Source: Vitrella brassicaformis (Eukaryota > Sar > Vitrellaceae). From it: 34,505 nt of DNA. Every line of letters begins with the position of its first letter. Positions within the stretch are counted from its first letter, which is position 1. Both the position numbers and the translations under genes were made by a program. This document shows, in pieces, positions 1-10,245 of the stretch. The stretch lies in assembly GCA_001179505.1 (NCBI GenBank), contig CDMY01000559.1, forward strand, positions 10,269-44,773, written 5' to 3'. Below the pieces are notes generated by a model. It searched no databases. It worked only from the letters and a program-made list of their open reading frames with translations, and was not told where the DNA came from.

Positions 1-304
1 CGCCGCCGACCACCCTCATGCCTTCTTCTGACTCTATGCTGATGCGCTGTCGCTTGTGACAAACACTTGACAAGCTGGGAAGGACTTATGCGCTATGTCC
101 AAGAGCCGGCTCCAGCTGCAGCGGTTTCACGTCATACCCTAGACGTGCGTCGTGCGAGCTGCTGAGCTTCCTCATCTGCCGGAGCAGTCGCGAGGTTTTA
201 ACGCGTTGGGTGAGTAGTGGGGGTGCCAGCAACAGCACTGGTGTGAGGTGACCTTCTGTTTTTTCAGTTCGACCGTGATCGACCGTTTTGTCTGACCGCA
301 CGCC
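1..304. repeat. Long direct repeat, copy 1
   Basis: Bases 1-304 recur almost unchanged at 11760-12062 in the same orientation, with one single-base deletion and a handful of substitutions. Copy 1 starts at the window edge, so the true unit may extend further left. I see no convincing coding frame in it. The high identity implies a recent duplication or an active repeat family. Confidence 0.93.
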
Positions 305-313
305 TTCCGTCTG

Positions 314-860
314 AGAAAGATTCCGAGTAAGGCGCACCCACTGCGTGGGCACCCCGGGCCGCGAATTGGGCGGGAGTCGAAAAAAGCGTGCGAAGTGGTG
401 GTTCAATTATGCGTCACAGAGACGTGCACAGCACAAGCCAAGCACAAGTGTTGGCGAGAAGCACATCGACGCATGCAACAATGGCGAAAGTTTCAAAAAC
501 ATGCAGACACCAAATGGCGGGAGCTTGAAAAACATGCAGGTACTCAAGAGGGCTGCACCAAGAACACAAGCCCCCCCCATGTTGCCGCTCCTGTTACGTC
601 CGAGTTGATGACTATCAATAGGCTTGTCAATCAAATGGGAACCGCCAGGATCAGCCCAACGATGACCTGCACCAGCAACGCAACAAGGTAAATGATATCG
701 GCCACAGCCGCACCACGTCAGATGAAGCAAGCCTCCTGAGTAGCTTCTCTTCGAGTCGAATCTCTCCACACACGGTGGTCACTCGATGAATGCTGCCAGC
801 CTCATTCGACTGCTGGTGCAGCCGGCGTCCGCATTCAAGCCGCCTGAGACTGGGCGAGCC
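314..860. other. No gene recognised
   Basis: Short frames only. A decayed duplicated motif around AAAACATGCAG occurs twice near 497 and 531. This stretch lies inside the 1.4-kb segment bounded by the 34-bp repeats at 268-301 and 1704-1737 and may be a decayed upstream part of the helicase relic. I see nothing I can name. Confidence 0.4.
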
Positions 861-862
861 AT

Positions 863-1440
863 TACCAATTGAACGAAGAGCAGATGCGGGCGTTCCAAAT
901 CATCGGCAGCCACTTGCTGAACCACGACAAAGACCTGAGGGACAAAAAATGCATCACGCCATTGCGCATGTGCCTGACCGGCGAGTTCGGCACCGGCAAG
1001 ACCGTCATGAATGAAGGCTTGTTCTGCTGAACTGGAAAGCAGACATTGGCTGTGTCTGGCGGCACTTACCGGTGTTGCAGATAACACCGAAGGCTCGGCA
1101 GCATCGATTCGCTCCTGCACGTCTTCGATGACTTCAAGAGTGGCGAGAAGAGGCTGCGGCGCCAAGCGGGGAAGCAGCAGACAGTCGATGGTGACCGCAT
1201 TTGCAGAGAGGAGTCTTGCAAGCATATCCACTACCGAGTACACTGCACGATAGTCGCGAGATCTCTTTCGTTAACCGCCAGAAGCTCCACAAAGTCGATG
1301 CGGCACTGAGGGACCTGCGAAAAGGCGCCCAAGAAAGACCAAGTTGAACCAGCTGGATGACCGGACAAGGGAGAAACATCCCGTCCACCATAAACTGGCG
1401 CGTTTCGTGTGTTAACAGTCAGTTGATGCATTTTTTAAGA
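863..1440 (+). pseudogene. PIF1/Helitron-type DNA helicase relic
   Basis: From 863 the frame reads LNEEQMRAFQII, then PLRMCLTGEFGTGKT with a Walker A motif (GTGKT near 991-1005), and ends at TGA 1028-1030. A second fragment in another frame, from 1258 to about 1347, reads EISFVNRQKLHKVDAALRDL, which matches the segment downstream of motif II in PIF1-like helicases of Helitron elements. Frame changes and stops separate the pieces, and the Walker B region is not readable, so the gene is dead. Helitron origin rather than a host PIF1 gene is inferred from the family's usual spread and from the transposon-rich setting. No Helitron terminal hairpin was identified. Confidence 0.7.
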
Positions 1441-1703
1441 GGTTCGCGCCCAGAGATACCCTTGTTCGTTGACTTTCTCCGCGAAGCAAGCGCGATCTTC
1501 TTCAAGCAGCAGTTGTTTCAGGAAGCACCCTAGACGGACTGACGGCCAAGCTTTCAAATAACTTGCCGCTTTAGGGTACATCAGTTTAACGTTGACTGAT
1601 CCAAACGTGACAAAAAAAAACACGAAGCTTCTCGACATATTGACGTGTCTGTAATAGTGCAAGCAACACAACACCGCTACCGTTTTTCCTTTTCTCTTCC
1701 ATA

Positions 1704-1737
1704 CGATCGTGATCGAACGTTTTGTCTGACCGCACGC
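1704..1737. repeat. 34-bp direct repeat bounding a 1.4-kb segment
   Basis: This stretch repeats 268-301 with two mismatches. The pair encloses the helicase-relic segment 302-1703. The related locus at 12030-12060 carries one copy and lacks the 1.4-kb segment. An insertion with a duplicated flank, or a recombination scar, would both give this pattern. Confidence 0.75.
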
Positions 1738-1760
1738 GTTGTTTCATAAAGACGCAAATT

Positions 1761-1842
1761 GGGCACTAGCCTAATTCGCGGAACGACGACCGTGCTGAGG
1801 TGTCAGCCCGATTCGCGCATGGGCACTAGCCCAATTCGCGGA
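1761..1842. repeat. Two 22-bp repeats exactly 60 bp apart
   Basis: Bases 1761-1782 and 1821-1842 share GGGCACTAGCC(T/C)AATTCG plus GGA. Between them, 1781-1817 is a 37-bp block also found at 12144-12180, just after the second copy of the 304-bp repeat. The order 304-bp block then 37-bp block is therefore kept at both loci, but the spacing is 1.48 kb here and about 80 bp there. Confidence 0.85.
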
Positions 1843-1880
1843 CTCGAGCACGCCAACGATGCTGCCTCACATGTGTCACC

Positions 1881-2119
1881 TGGTTCAAGCAGCAGCTGTC
1901 GAGCGTGTTTGCGACGAAGGACCTGGGCGAGGTTGACATCTTTCTCGGCCTCAAGATCATCCGCGATCGTCAAGAAAGGACCTTGCAGATCACACAGCCA
2001 TAGTACATCGACAAGATGCTCAAGAGATTCAGCATGGAGAATGCGAACCCAGTGGATTTCCCTTGTGCGTCCGGTATCCAACTGACCTCTGAGATAGCAC
2101 CGAAGTCAGATCTGTGTTG
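1881..2119 (+). pseudogene. Ty1/copia reverse transcriptase relic
   Basis: The frame from 1881 reads WFKQQLSSVFATKDLGEVD, then IFLGLKII, then YIDKMLKRFSMEN. This is the segment of copia Pol downstream of the reverse transcriptase catalytic motif, where intact elements have DLG-E-YFLGI and LLKRFGM. An in-frame TAG interrupts it (near 2001-2003, after ITQP) and a TGA follows at about 2117. No integrase, RNase H or LTR is visible nearby, so this is an isolated dead fragment. Confidence 0.82.
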
Positions 2120-2482
2120 ACCACCCTTCATGATGCTATACATGGACAGAAACAACTTTGACTGACTGGCCAGTCCATCGGTCTTACTGAAGTAAAAGCA
2201 CTCTTACTCTGGGACTTACCGCCCAGCAGATCCTCTATTCAGCTAGCTACAGGAAAGGTCCTCACCGGCCTTTTCGCACAACATGATCCCCAAAACCAAC
2301 ACGCGGACCCACGACATGGTTACCTCTCGCATTTGAGCTGCCCGACTCGCAGGCCTCTTCATCCCCCACGTCCCGTCACGCATCCAAGGCTCTCAATCAA
2401 GACAGCGTCCGTGGCAGATCAGACCCAGGTGAGGCGGTTTGTGACATTGGTTTGTACCCACGTGTTTCTCGTTTCCGTGTAG

Positions 2483-2770
2483 GCTCTCCGACAGTTTTTC
2501 CGGAAGACACTGCAGGCGAAGGCATGGCTCGGAGTTGACGAGGACATATACGTCAAGTGGTGCCTCTGGAACCTCTGCACGGCCACCGACGTGCACTCCG
2601 CGATCTCTGCCTTCATCCGCACCGCCCGCGAGTCCCTCAGCCATCTGTCCGAGCGACAACGGGGGGCGGCACCCCTCCTCACATTCCCTCCCTCCATTCA
2701 CCCCCTCCAACTCGAGTGCTGTCCCCCCGCGGTGGAGCCGACGGGGGAGAGCGTTCCCGTTTCTCTGTAG
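2483..2770 (+). CDS. Candidate 3' exon of an unrecognised gene
   Basis: A GC-rich open frame follows a good acceptor (TTTCCGTGTAG, ending at 2482) and closes at TAG 2768-2770. It encodes about 95 residues, including ALRQFFRKTLQAKAWLG and EDIYVKWCLWNL. In phase upstream, a frame ends at a GTGAGG donor at 2429, giving a 54-nt intron of ordinary size for this window. The first half looks like a folded helical protein and the tail is proline-rich and low in complexity. I do not recognise the family. It could be the last exon of a small gene, a gene remnant or chance. Confidence 0.35.
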   Translation, partial: ALRQFFRKTLQAKAWLGVDEDIYVKWCLWNLCTATDVHSAISAFIRTARESLSHLSERQRGAAPLLTFPPSIHPLQLECCPPAVEPTGESVPVSL

Positions 2771-3268
2771 GGTGGGCGGCTATGGTGACCATGTATGGGT
2801 GATGTGAAACACCCATGTGGCCCGCCATTTGTGGCCAGCCAAGCCAGGATCACGGCCGTCTCTGATACAAAGCAACCCAGGAAGGTTGTCTGTAGTGATG
2901 CAGTGATTCACTGAATGGACTGACAATGATCCATCATTGATTCATTGCTTGACAGCAAGGGGGCGGGCAACTATCGCTGGGGCCGACAGCTGCCTGGCGA
3001 TGGTCCGCCACATCACAGGTATGGCCTGCGCTGCAGCGAGTCAGAATTTGCTGTTGTTCTGGTGTCTGCAGTGGCGCGAGACGTGTTTGTGAGGGCAAGA
3101 CGACTGCAGTGTCCAAGGCAGAGGTGCAAATGCCTTCGAGTTTTTGTCGCCGACAACAGGACCGACAGTGCATGGACAGGAGGGAGGGTCAGGAGGATAG
3201 ACGCTGTCACCAGCGCGCACCGGTGAGCCCCTGGAGAGCGATTCATCGGCGACCGTGACCTTTGACAG
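2771..3268. other. Intergenic / unfound 5' end of the next gene
   Basis: The upstream part of the arylsulfotransferase-like gene must start here or have been lost. A donor-like GTGAGC at 3223 paired with the acceptor TTTGACAG at 3261-3268 would join in phase to a short arginine-rich reading frame that begins with an ATG near 3171. That peptide does not resemble the family N-terminus, so I do not call it. Confidence 0.4.
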
Positions 3269-4974
3269 GGCGACCCTGTGTATCATGCGTTTGCGGACGG
3301 CGGTTCTGCCGCTTTCGCTCCTACACATAGGGGACAGCTGTACACGGGAGGAGGCAGGATTGTAGGTCCCGACTACGAGGTGCGATGTACCTACTCCCCG
3401 GAACACGGCTTCAGTAAGCAACTCCTGAAAACACTTGGCTCTTCCGAACTCGGATCTCATTGGATGACAGGGAAGAATTGGCATGAATTCCATCCAACTA
3501 AAGAAGGAACGGCGCTGATGCTCGTTTAAGACAATAAGATAACTTTGCCGGAAATTAGAATTCCTCGTTCAGATGGGATTTCCAGGCTGTCGGCACTGCT
3601 TCAAAACGGCCTCAGGATGCGCCCGCTGGCCATCTACCTGCTCAAGAGTAAGAAGCCAAGAAGCTGCGCCTCGGTGCTGACGCGAGAGGTGCCATTGGCA
3701 CAATCATACAAGAGGTGACGCCAGAAGGTGCGCGCACAAACATATTCAGTAAATGTGGTTTCAAAAACGTTCCTTCGCTTTTGTCCTGCTCCTTAGGTGA
3801 CGTATTGATGGAGTGGCGATCATGGGACCATCTGCCGCTAAGCATTTGGGAGACCAACATTCTTATTGTTAACGGGATGTGGGACCTTTTCCACTCAAAT
3901 TGTGAGCGACTCGAAATCTTCTGCATTCACGTCGTTTCGAATTCTGGAATACTTTGCATTCGATAGCACTTGGGGAGGCTGAGAATGGCAGCATTCTCCT
4001 TTCGTAACCGGCAGTTTGTCTTGCTTGGTCCCAATCGGTATAGCACAGATGTGTGTGGGTGTGTGTTTCTTTACCAGGATGAGGAGAATGAATCAAGTCG
4101 CAAAAATCCATAGGTGTGAAAAGCTGGGCCGTCCGGATAATCGCTTGTGTCCCTGTGTGCACTACAGGGATATCGACGAGGTCCTGTGGCGTCTCGGAGG
4201 GAAGGATGGCGACTTCAAGTAATGGCAAGTGATTGGAGCACAGTGCCGATATCCGAGTCCGAATTTCGTTTCAGGATCTTCAACGACAAAAGAGGCCAGT
4301 TCGTGGGGCAACATGACGTGAGAGAGATCGAGGAATCTCAGATTACTATGTTCGATAACTCAGTGAGGAATGATAAGAGCTCCGGAAGTGCTCGAGGTCT
4401 CCAATACCAATTGTCGTTCGATTCCGACGGTCGTCCAACCAAGGCACGGTTGGTGAATGCATATGATACCGGCATCCGTTCTTTCGCGATGGGCAGCTAC
4501 AGGCGAATGCCGAATGGCAACGGTGTGTATTGTCTGGGTCTGAGAAAAAACAAGAACGGAGCAGTAGGGATTCCGTTCTACATGGAGGTAACAAGCGATG
4601 GGGAAGAGTTAATCCGGATGGAGTGGTCAACTCCTCACACATTTACGTACCGCACCGTCAAGGCTCCCTGGACCGGGACCCCCATGTGGTCACCCACAGC
4701 CCTCCTGGATGATAACAGTCCAGCTAAGGCCCTTCGGCTTCACTTCAGCTGGAATGGCGACACTCAAACCCACATTTGGCGGATCGTTACAGGCAAAAGT
4801 TTCGGAGAAAAATTGACCGAGGCATTCGCCGACGTGAAGAAACAGCAGTTCGAACACTGGGTTGATGTGCCGGGTGGAGGTAAGAGGTGTCAGTACTTCC
4901 AAGCTGTGGCTCTCAATGAAAAGGGGAAGGAAATTAGCCGATCAGAAGAAGTCAAGACAAAGCCGTGCAGGTGA
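3269..4974 (+). CDS. Arylsulfotransferase-like protein (ASST family), 5' end not found
   Basis: Nine exons join in phase: 3269-3413, 3471-3523, 3586-3647, 3687-3748, 3797-3901, 3967-4003, 4078-4113, 4168-4218 and 4275-4974 (stop TGA), giving 416 residues. Landmarks in family order are WHEFHPTKEGTAL (about 52-64), MEWRSWDHLPLS (112-123), WDLFHSNS, DEVLWRLGG (170-178), FVGQHD (193-198), GSYRRMPNGNG (257-267) and LHFSWNGDT (about 339-347). These match the eukaryotic ASST family of beta-propeller-type proteins, whose characterised relatives move sulfate between phenolic compounds; activity here is inferred. Fungal and algal homologs usually have another 100-200 residues at the N-terminus, including a secretion signal, which I cannot find. 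The 39-nt third intron (3648-3686) is the weakest join: it has a good GTAAGA donor but a poor acceptor, and without it a TAA interrupts the frame. The gene could be intact with unseen upstream exons, or a 5'-truncated copy. Confidence 0.8.
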
Positions 4975-5281
4975 GGGGCAAATGTGGCTCTCGAACGCGT
5001 TCGCACCATGCGACACGCCAAAGGTAAACGCGTAAAATGCCGGAAAACAGAAGCTTCTCAAGTCGCTCCATCACTCCTAGTGCGCCGACGCGTTGGGTAA
5101 GTGGAGAGGTGAGATCAATCTCCTGCTGCCTCGCCACCCACTGCACAAAACATGAGAGGGAGAGACGCCCGCATGCCGCCCCGAGATTATGCTTCCCAGA
5201 CTCTTTTTTCAAATAAACACATAGAACGGGCGACGAAGTTCGTCTAAGCATCAGTTCGTATCAAGCAAGCAAGAGGGAACA
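4975..5281. other. Intergenic, nothing recognised
   Basis: This lies between the sulfotransferase-like stop and the 3' end of the retrotransposon relic on the other strand. It contains ACGCGTTGGGTAAGTGG near 5090, a loose echo of ACGCGTTGGGTGAGTAG at 204 in the 304-bp repeat. I see nothing else. Confidence 0.4.
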
Positions 5282-6085
5282 CAACCATGCAAAGCCAATG
5301 AACAACGCTCATTGACTGCAAACAAATGCATGTTGCACTGCACAGACACGAACAAGCGTGAGACATGCACCACGATAAACACACAAAACACAAAACACAA
5401 CATCCAGATCCAGCCAGCCGCCTCACAGCCCCGGAGCGGGGCTGGTGTGTGGCCTATACGGCCGCGGCTGACGAAGTCCTCGGGAAACGCACTGGCCCTC
5501 CGTGGCCCTCTGGCGGCCGCAGCACCTTGCGCACGACTCGCCCACTTGGAATGCGTTGTGCTTCATCAGCTCAACGGACAGGAGTAGACAGGAGCTGACT
5601 CCAATGGTTGATGACGCTCTCTCGGAAAGCTCCGTCCTCTAGGGGGGGATGGAGGTAGAGCGGGGCTTCCGCTTGACGAACGTCTTGAGAAAGTCCACCG
5701 TCTTCTCTCCCCACCTGCCGAATGTCTCCGCAGCGAGAGGCACAAAGCGGAAGCCAGCTGCTTGGGTGGTTGGTCCATACTGATCGATATTGTCTTTCTC
5801 CGCAAGTTGCGCCGTCTTGCCACTTGGAAGTTTTGCGCTACGTCGGTTGAGTGTTCGGTGGGAGGGGTTGGGGGAGTCGTCAGGCTTGCAGGGGTGGGCG
5901 ATGGCGACATCGAGCAGGTAGTCATGGCCGTCGATCACACAGTAGATGTGTATGCGCTGGCTGTTGGGGTTGTCGTCGGGCGGGCTGACGCCGAGGCTCT
6001 GCACAGGCACCTCCACATTGGAGGGAACATCTGCCTCAGCCAGGATGGCGAACAAACAAGTTGCGCATATTGTTGTGTCTCATGA
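5282..6085 (-). pseudogene. Non-LTR retrotransposon 3' end: restriction-like endonuclease plus 3' UTR (relic)
   Basis: On the minus strand from about 6055 the frame reads HIYCVIDGHDYLLDVAIAHP, then QYGPTTQAAGFRFVPLAAET, FGRWGEKTVDFLKTF, and ends at TAG 5639-5641. The LLDV-AHP, AEK and GF-F-P-ETFGRWG pattern is the C-terminal endonuclease half of reverse transcriptases of the R2/NeSL-like group. After the TAG the same family's extreme C-terminal motif (LLSVELMKHNAFQV) is still legible, then a transcribed-looking tail runs down to about 5282. The reverse transcriptase domain itself is absent, so this is a 5'-truncated insertion. Bases 5282-5623 are copied in inverted orientation at 16040-16323. 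Confidence 0.8.
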
Positions 6086-6291
6086 CCCGCTCATCGAAGC
6101 CCAGTGCTCTCTTCGCGGCCCCCAAAAAATCGCCAAAGCGAAGCAAACACAGCCAAACGAACGAATTCACCCCTCCCCCCAATGTGTGACATTTCGCCTA
6201 GATTTTTTAAACAGCAACAAAGCAAGTTGTCCATGACGGTTGAGCGTCAACATTTGTATCATGCACATGCTCGCTAATGCATTAAGCATGG
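6086..6291. other. Gap between the retrotransposon relic and the PDI-like stop
   Basis: A 206-base AT-richer spacer. Both flanking genes are read leftward. It should contain the 3' UTR of the PDI-like gene; no clear polyadenylation signal was identified. Confidence 0.4.
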
Positions 6292-8993
6292 CTACTCATG
6301 CAGGAGCAGACATTCGGCGTCTCGCTTGAATGCTCGCGAGTGTCGGTTGATGAACGCGATAATCCCTTGCTCCGTTCGATCGCCCTGATACACAATGGGG
6401 TTGTCTTTATTGTACGCCGGGTAGAACATAAAGAAAGGAATGAGCGTGTGGCTTTGAGATTCTTTGTTCTGCTCGCGAATAGCGTCAAAATACCCCATGA
6501 CAAACTGATCTGACAAGTAAATCTGACACACAAGAAGGTGAGGTCTTCTGACGTCTCCACTTTCTTCTACCTGATCCTTGAAGTGCTTGGATACATCGCG
6601 GTAAATGGGCATAAGCTTGTCGCACTCTTTACAATTCGGATGACCTTTTCGGCATTCGAAAGAAGGTGTCCATTCGTGTGCACGGAGATATAGGAAAGCC
6701 TACCGATAGATGTGAAGAGTACTAGGACGTCCTTTTCCTGCGAATAGGCCGTTTTGGTGAAATTAGTGTTCGTCAAAAGCTGGGAAAAGAGTGCACAGAT
6801 AGGTGCCAGTGTTGACTCCTCTCTGTTTATTCCTACGGTGGTGAAGTCTTCTCTGCCATTTCCTTTGAGTTGTCCCTTTTGCCACTTATACACCCAATCG
6901 ACCAGCTCACCGGGAGTCCATGAGAAGGCTAGCGAGCTGGCGGCGTGACCTTTCGAAGAAGTCTCACCCTGATAAGCTCCACCTGGCGAGCAGCGCTTGC
7001 AGAACACGTACTGCAACGAGTCAGGCGAACCATATTCGAGCAAACCTGGGGAAAAAAAGGAGCTGTGCTCAGATCGGTCAGCAAGATATCGGCTGATGAT
7101 ACCGATAAATGGCATGTCTTCATCGCTAATGCCGAAGTCGCGGAAGAGCTGCCTCTGCATGTCCTTGGTATGAGAGTCGGTACTTGTCGAGTCTTCGACC
7201 GTTGACATATCATCGAGTCCACAACCCTCTCCGGCCATCTGTAGTGGACATGTCATAGCAGGACATGAGTGTGAGAGTCGGAGAGTCTGAGACCTATGGA
7301 CTTACGACGAATGCCAATTCAGGCTGACGTCTCTTCCTCTGTTTCTTCTGGAGATACATCCGCGCTGCCTCTGTAAACTGTATCCGAGGTACATTGGAAG
7401 TGCGATCAAAAGCACAAATGAAGACCTTTCCTCATTGCGCTCACTTGTTGTACGTGAGGCCCTTGGCTGGACTGAGAACGATCCGCAAATAGAACAACAA
7501 TGCCCTTAGCGCCTGGACAAATACATGCAGTACAGTATGTGGTGTTTGAAGGGACTTATCAACCGCGTTGCTTGGTTTCGTCCTGGAAAAAGTCAACGTA
7601 GGGCAAGACCGTAGGGACCGAAGCGGCCCTAATCCATCCAGTCAGATGATCCCATCCTGTACAGCAAATGGCCAGCGGAATCTGTGGTCAAATTCTTGTT
7701 CTTGACGCCCATTCAGACCGTTTTGACAATACTGCTGAACGTCATTGCTATCCGACAGACCGCTATCTTGTGGCTGGGCGACAGAGCATCCTGTTGACAC
7801 AGATCCAATACCAGTGAAAAGGATTTGGAATGTATCAGCCATTTACCCACCGTCTGCAGTCACTGGAAAAACTGTGACGGTCTCCTCGTACTGACACCAG
7901 CGCGCGTTGCGATACAACTCGACGCGAGGTCGACCTTTCTGCTCAGACAGAGTTTGTGAACACCCTTCCTCTTTATAGCTACTGCAGTGAGCATACGGGA
8001 TCATCGTCGGGACCCACGTAAACGACGAATCTGCACCAAATATCCGCATGCACAGAACTTCGTCAAATGGGCCGGGCCTATCTGTGGGTTGCTACTAGAG
8101 AGCTTACGGAATTGCCTTCAGAAGTCCGTCTCTGTACATGTGGGCAGCGTTGAGAAAGTGATGCATCTCCGGTACATCAGGTAAGGCGGTGGTAGCCTGC
8201 AAGTATCACATACTGTCAGTGAATCCTCGTTCACTATCTGGACTGTACTTACCTCATCCCTCGGGATGGAAAATCTGCTGTATAGTACCGAGGTGTCAAA
8301 TGCATTGGTATTCTCCACTTCCCCATCCCCATCGAGATCGAAGAAGCACACCACACTTACATCGTTCGAATCGATGAATTGCTCTAGGATTCGTCTTTCG
8401 GAGATGATATCTGCCGGAGGCTTGGTGACGTGTTGGGTGAGCCATGACAAGATGTCTTCTGCCCGCTTCGTTTGTTGAGCATAGGTGAGGGCATGGCCGT
8501 GACGATACAATCGGAGAGTGGGCCAGAACTGCATGGTGTCAAGGAATCAGAGAATATGAGGGAGCAAGGCATTCACATAGCAGCACCCTTATGGCGAGTT
8601 CGTCCGTGTGGTTTGAGGCATCTGCGTACAAAGCACCACGAGTTGAAGACTTTGTACCTGCGTTCGATCAGTATGCATCTTACCCATGACTGCGAAGTGT
8701 ACATCCAGGGGCTCGTCTGTCGCAGAATTGTTTCCACTTGCCAGCTCCGCGGTCTTTTCGAACAATGGCATGAACTAACGAAAAGCAGGGGTTTGTAACA
8801 TTGGTTGACCTCCTCACCTTGTTACCTTATTCGACAGTGGGTGCTCAGGGTTGTGGAGCATGACGAAAGCAAACGAATGAGAAACGATGGCTTCGCTGAA
8901 GGCACGGAGATCCACATTTCTAAGTGGGTGTCCTCCTGGAAGGCCGAAACCGAAAGACAGGAACAGAAAGACCACGAGCGCATGGGAGTTCAT
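6292..8993 (-). CDS. Divergent protein disulfide isomerase family protein, 13 exons
   Basis: Exons, 5' to 3' on the minus strand: 8993-8826, 8774-8684, 8621-8587, 8528-8253, 8196-8108, 8030-7997, 7938-7851, 7656-7564, 7512-7445, 7368-7306, 7238-6704, 6644-6571 and 6522-6292 (stop TAG). All phases agree, giving 614 residues. The start is the ATG that gives a signal peptide (MNSHALVVFLFLSFGFG). PDI order a-b-b'-a' is readable: first thioredoxin domain about 26-135 with FWPTLRLYR (cis-Pro 101), then FIDSNDVSVVCFFD opening b, PRVELYRNARWCQYEETV, AKGIVVLFADRSQ in b', and a C-terminal thioredoxin domain with CKEC at 518-521 and IPFFMFYP (cis-Pro 567). The first active site, normally CGHC, reads HPLS at 51-54, so only the second site can do redox chemistry. 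The C-terminus (LLLHE) is not a KDEL-type ER signal. Likely role: a secretory-pathway thiol oxidoreductase or chaperone. Intron 8 has an unusual GTTGAT donor. Confidence 0.9.
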
Positions 8994-9106
8994 CCTTTTG
9001 CGACGGATTTACACGAAGATCGTCGAGACTTATGACGGCGAGAGAACGAATTCGGGTTGGGAGCTGGAGGCTATCGTTGCAGGAATCTCTCTCGAGGACT
9101 TCCGGA

Positions 9107-9314
9107 CATTCATTCATTTATTCGAGAACACCCCAGCCCCATCCATAGCCCCAACACGACTAGAAAAGGGGTTTTCATCTCCCCTCACAGACAGAAGTTG
9201 TGCCTGTCGGTTTATCTCCTGTCTGTGAGGGAATCGGAAGGGTACGGAGAGAAGCTGCTGACCTCTCGAGAGGAGCGGCGCCAACAACACACTGAGTGAA
9301 TAAATGAATGAATG
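9107..9314. mobile_element. MITE-like element with 17-bp terminal inverted repeats
   Basis: Bases 9107-9123 (CATTCATTCATTTATTC) and 9298-9314 are exact inverted copies. Inside, 9181-9194 and 9219-9231 form a further 13-bp inverted pair around CTGTCTGTGAGGG. No coding frame lies between them. The whole 208-bp unit can fold back on itself, sits 114 bp upstream of the PDI-like start codon and could contribute to its promoter. The ends are partly ATTC microsatellite, so chance pairing of simple repeats is an alternative. Confidence 0.5.
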
Positions 9315-9322
9315 AATGAATC

Positions 9323-10014
9323 CAATGAAACAGACAGGGATGTGCAGACCGCCAACAACGCCAACTGATGGCAACATGCAAACAACAGATAGCTTCAGTC
9401 AAACAGGGCAACCATCAAACATCCAGTTGTGTCTTACCTATTGTCTGTGATTATTGACTCACAGATACTCACGGAGTTGATCTTTTGGAGCCTCTTCCCC
9501 CTTGGATGCAGCCCCCTAATATGAAAGAAGTTAGACCCAATATGAAAGGCGTCATAATGAATGTTAAGGATCTCACCCCTTTTCGAGACAGGTACATGCT
9601 ACACCGCCACTGTCCCACCGCTAGTAGTGCGACACAAGTAAGAGTGAGGAGCGCCTGGCCAGCTCCAGCACAGCTTTACAGTACGCAAGCACCTCTTACA
9701 GTTCTGTCCCTATTGGCTCACAACTGATCTGTACAAAGCAAAGACCTTTGCATTGGACCCATGCTTTGCTGACCCGCTCAACATAGCCACATCAACGTGC
9801 CTTGTTGACCGGCTGCACATATCAACTAACCTCTCTCAACGTTATCGCTCTTCAGGCACTCACTGATTCCCATCCGCTGATGTGTCCATTTACGACAAAC
9901 AGGGAGGAACATTCTCTGGCATGGGCAGGACAAAAGCTCTGTGCTCACATACTATAGATGCATGGATCAATGGCGCATACATGCATGAATGCGGGAAGAC
10001 CCGCACACCGGAGC
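9323..10014. other. Intergenic, nothing recognised
   Basis: No domain-bearing frame. A short duplicated phrase built on AATATGAAAG occurs at about 9520 and 9539. Confidence 0.4.
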
Positions 10015-10236
10015 ACACAGATGAGTATATGTGTGTAAGCCGGAACGCTTTGTGATGGCCATCAGCTCACCTTGCAATACAGAGGGCGGCAATGCGGCCA
10101 AACGGAACATCAACACACCTGCCAGGCAATCACGGGAGCACAGAGATGGGTGTGTATGTGAGCCGGAATGCTGCATGACGGCCATCAGCTCACCTTGCAA
10201 TGGAGAGGGCGGCTATGCGGCCAAACCGAACATCTT
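10015..10236. repeat. Two tandem copies of a roughly 120-bp unit
   Basis: Copies at about 10015-10111 and 10138-10236 share GCCATCAGCTCACCTTGCAA and the following GAGGGCGGC(A/T)ATGCGGCC, with AACATC at the end. Identity is roughly 85% by eye. Each copy has an open reading frame over part of its length, but nothing suggests a real protein. Confidence 0.85.
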
Positions 10237-10245
10237 GAACTCACA

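Noticed and set aside
3715-3966. A separate small gene
   Set aside because: Its residues (MEWRSWDHLPLS) belong to the arylsulfotransferase-like protein; it is exons of that gene read through introns.
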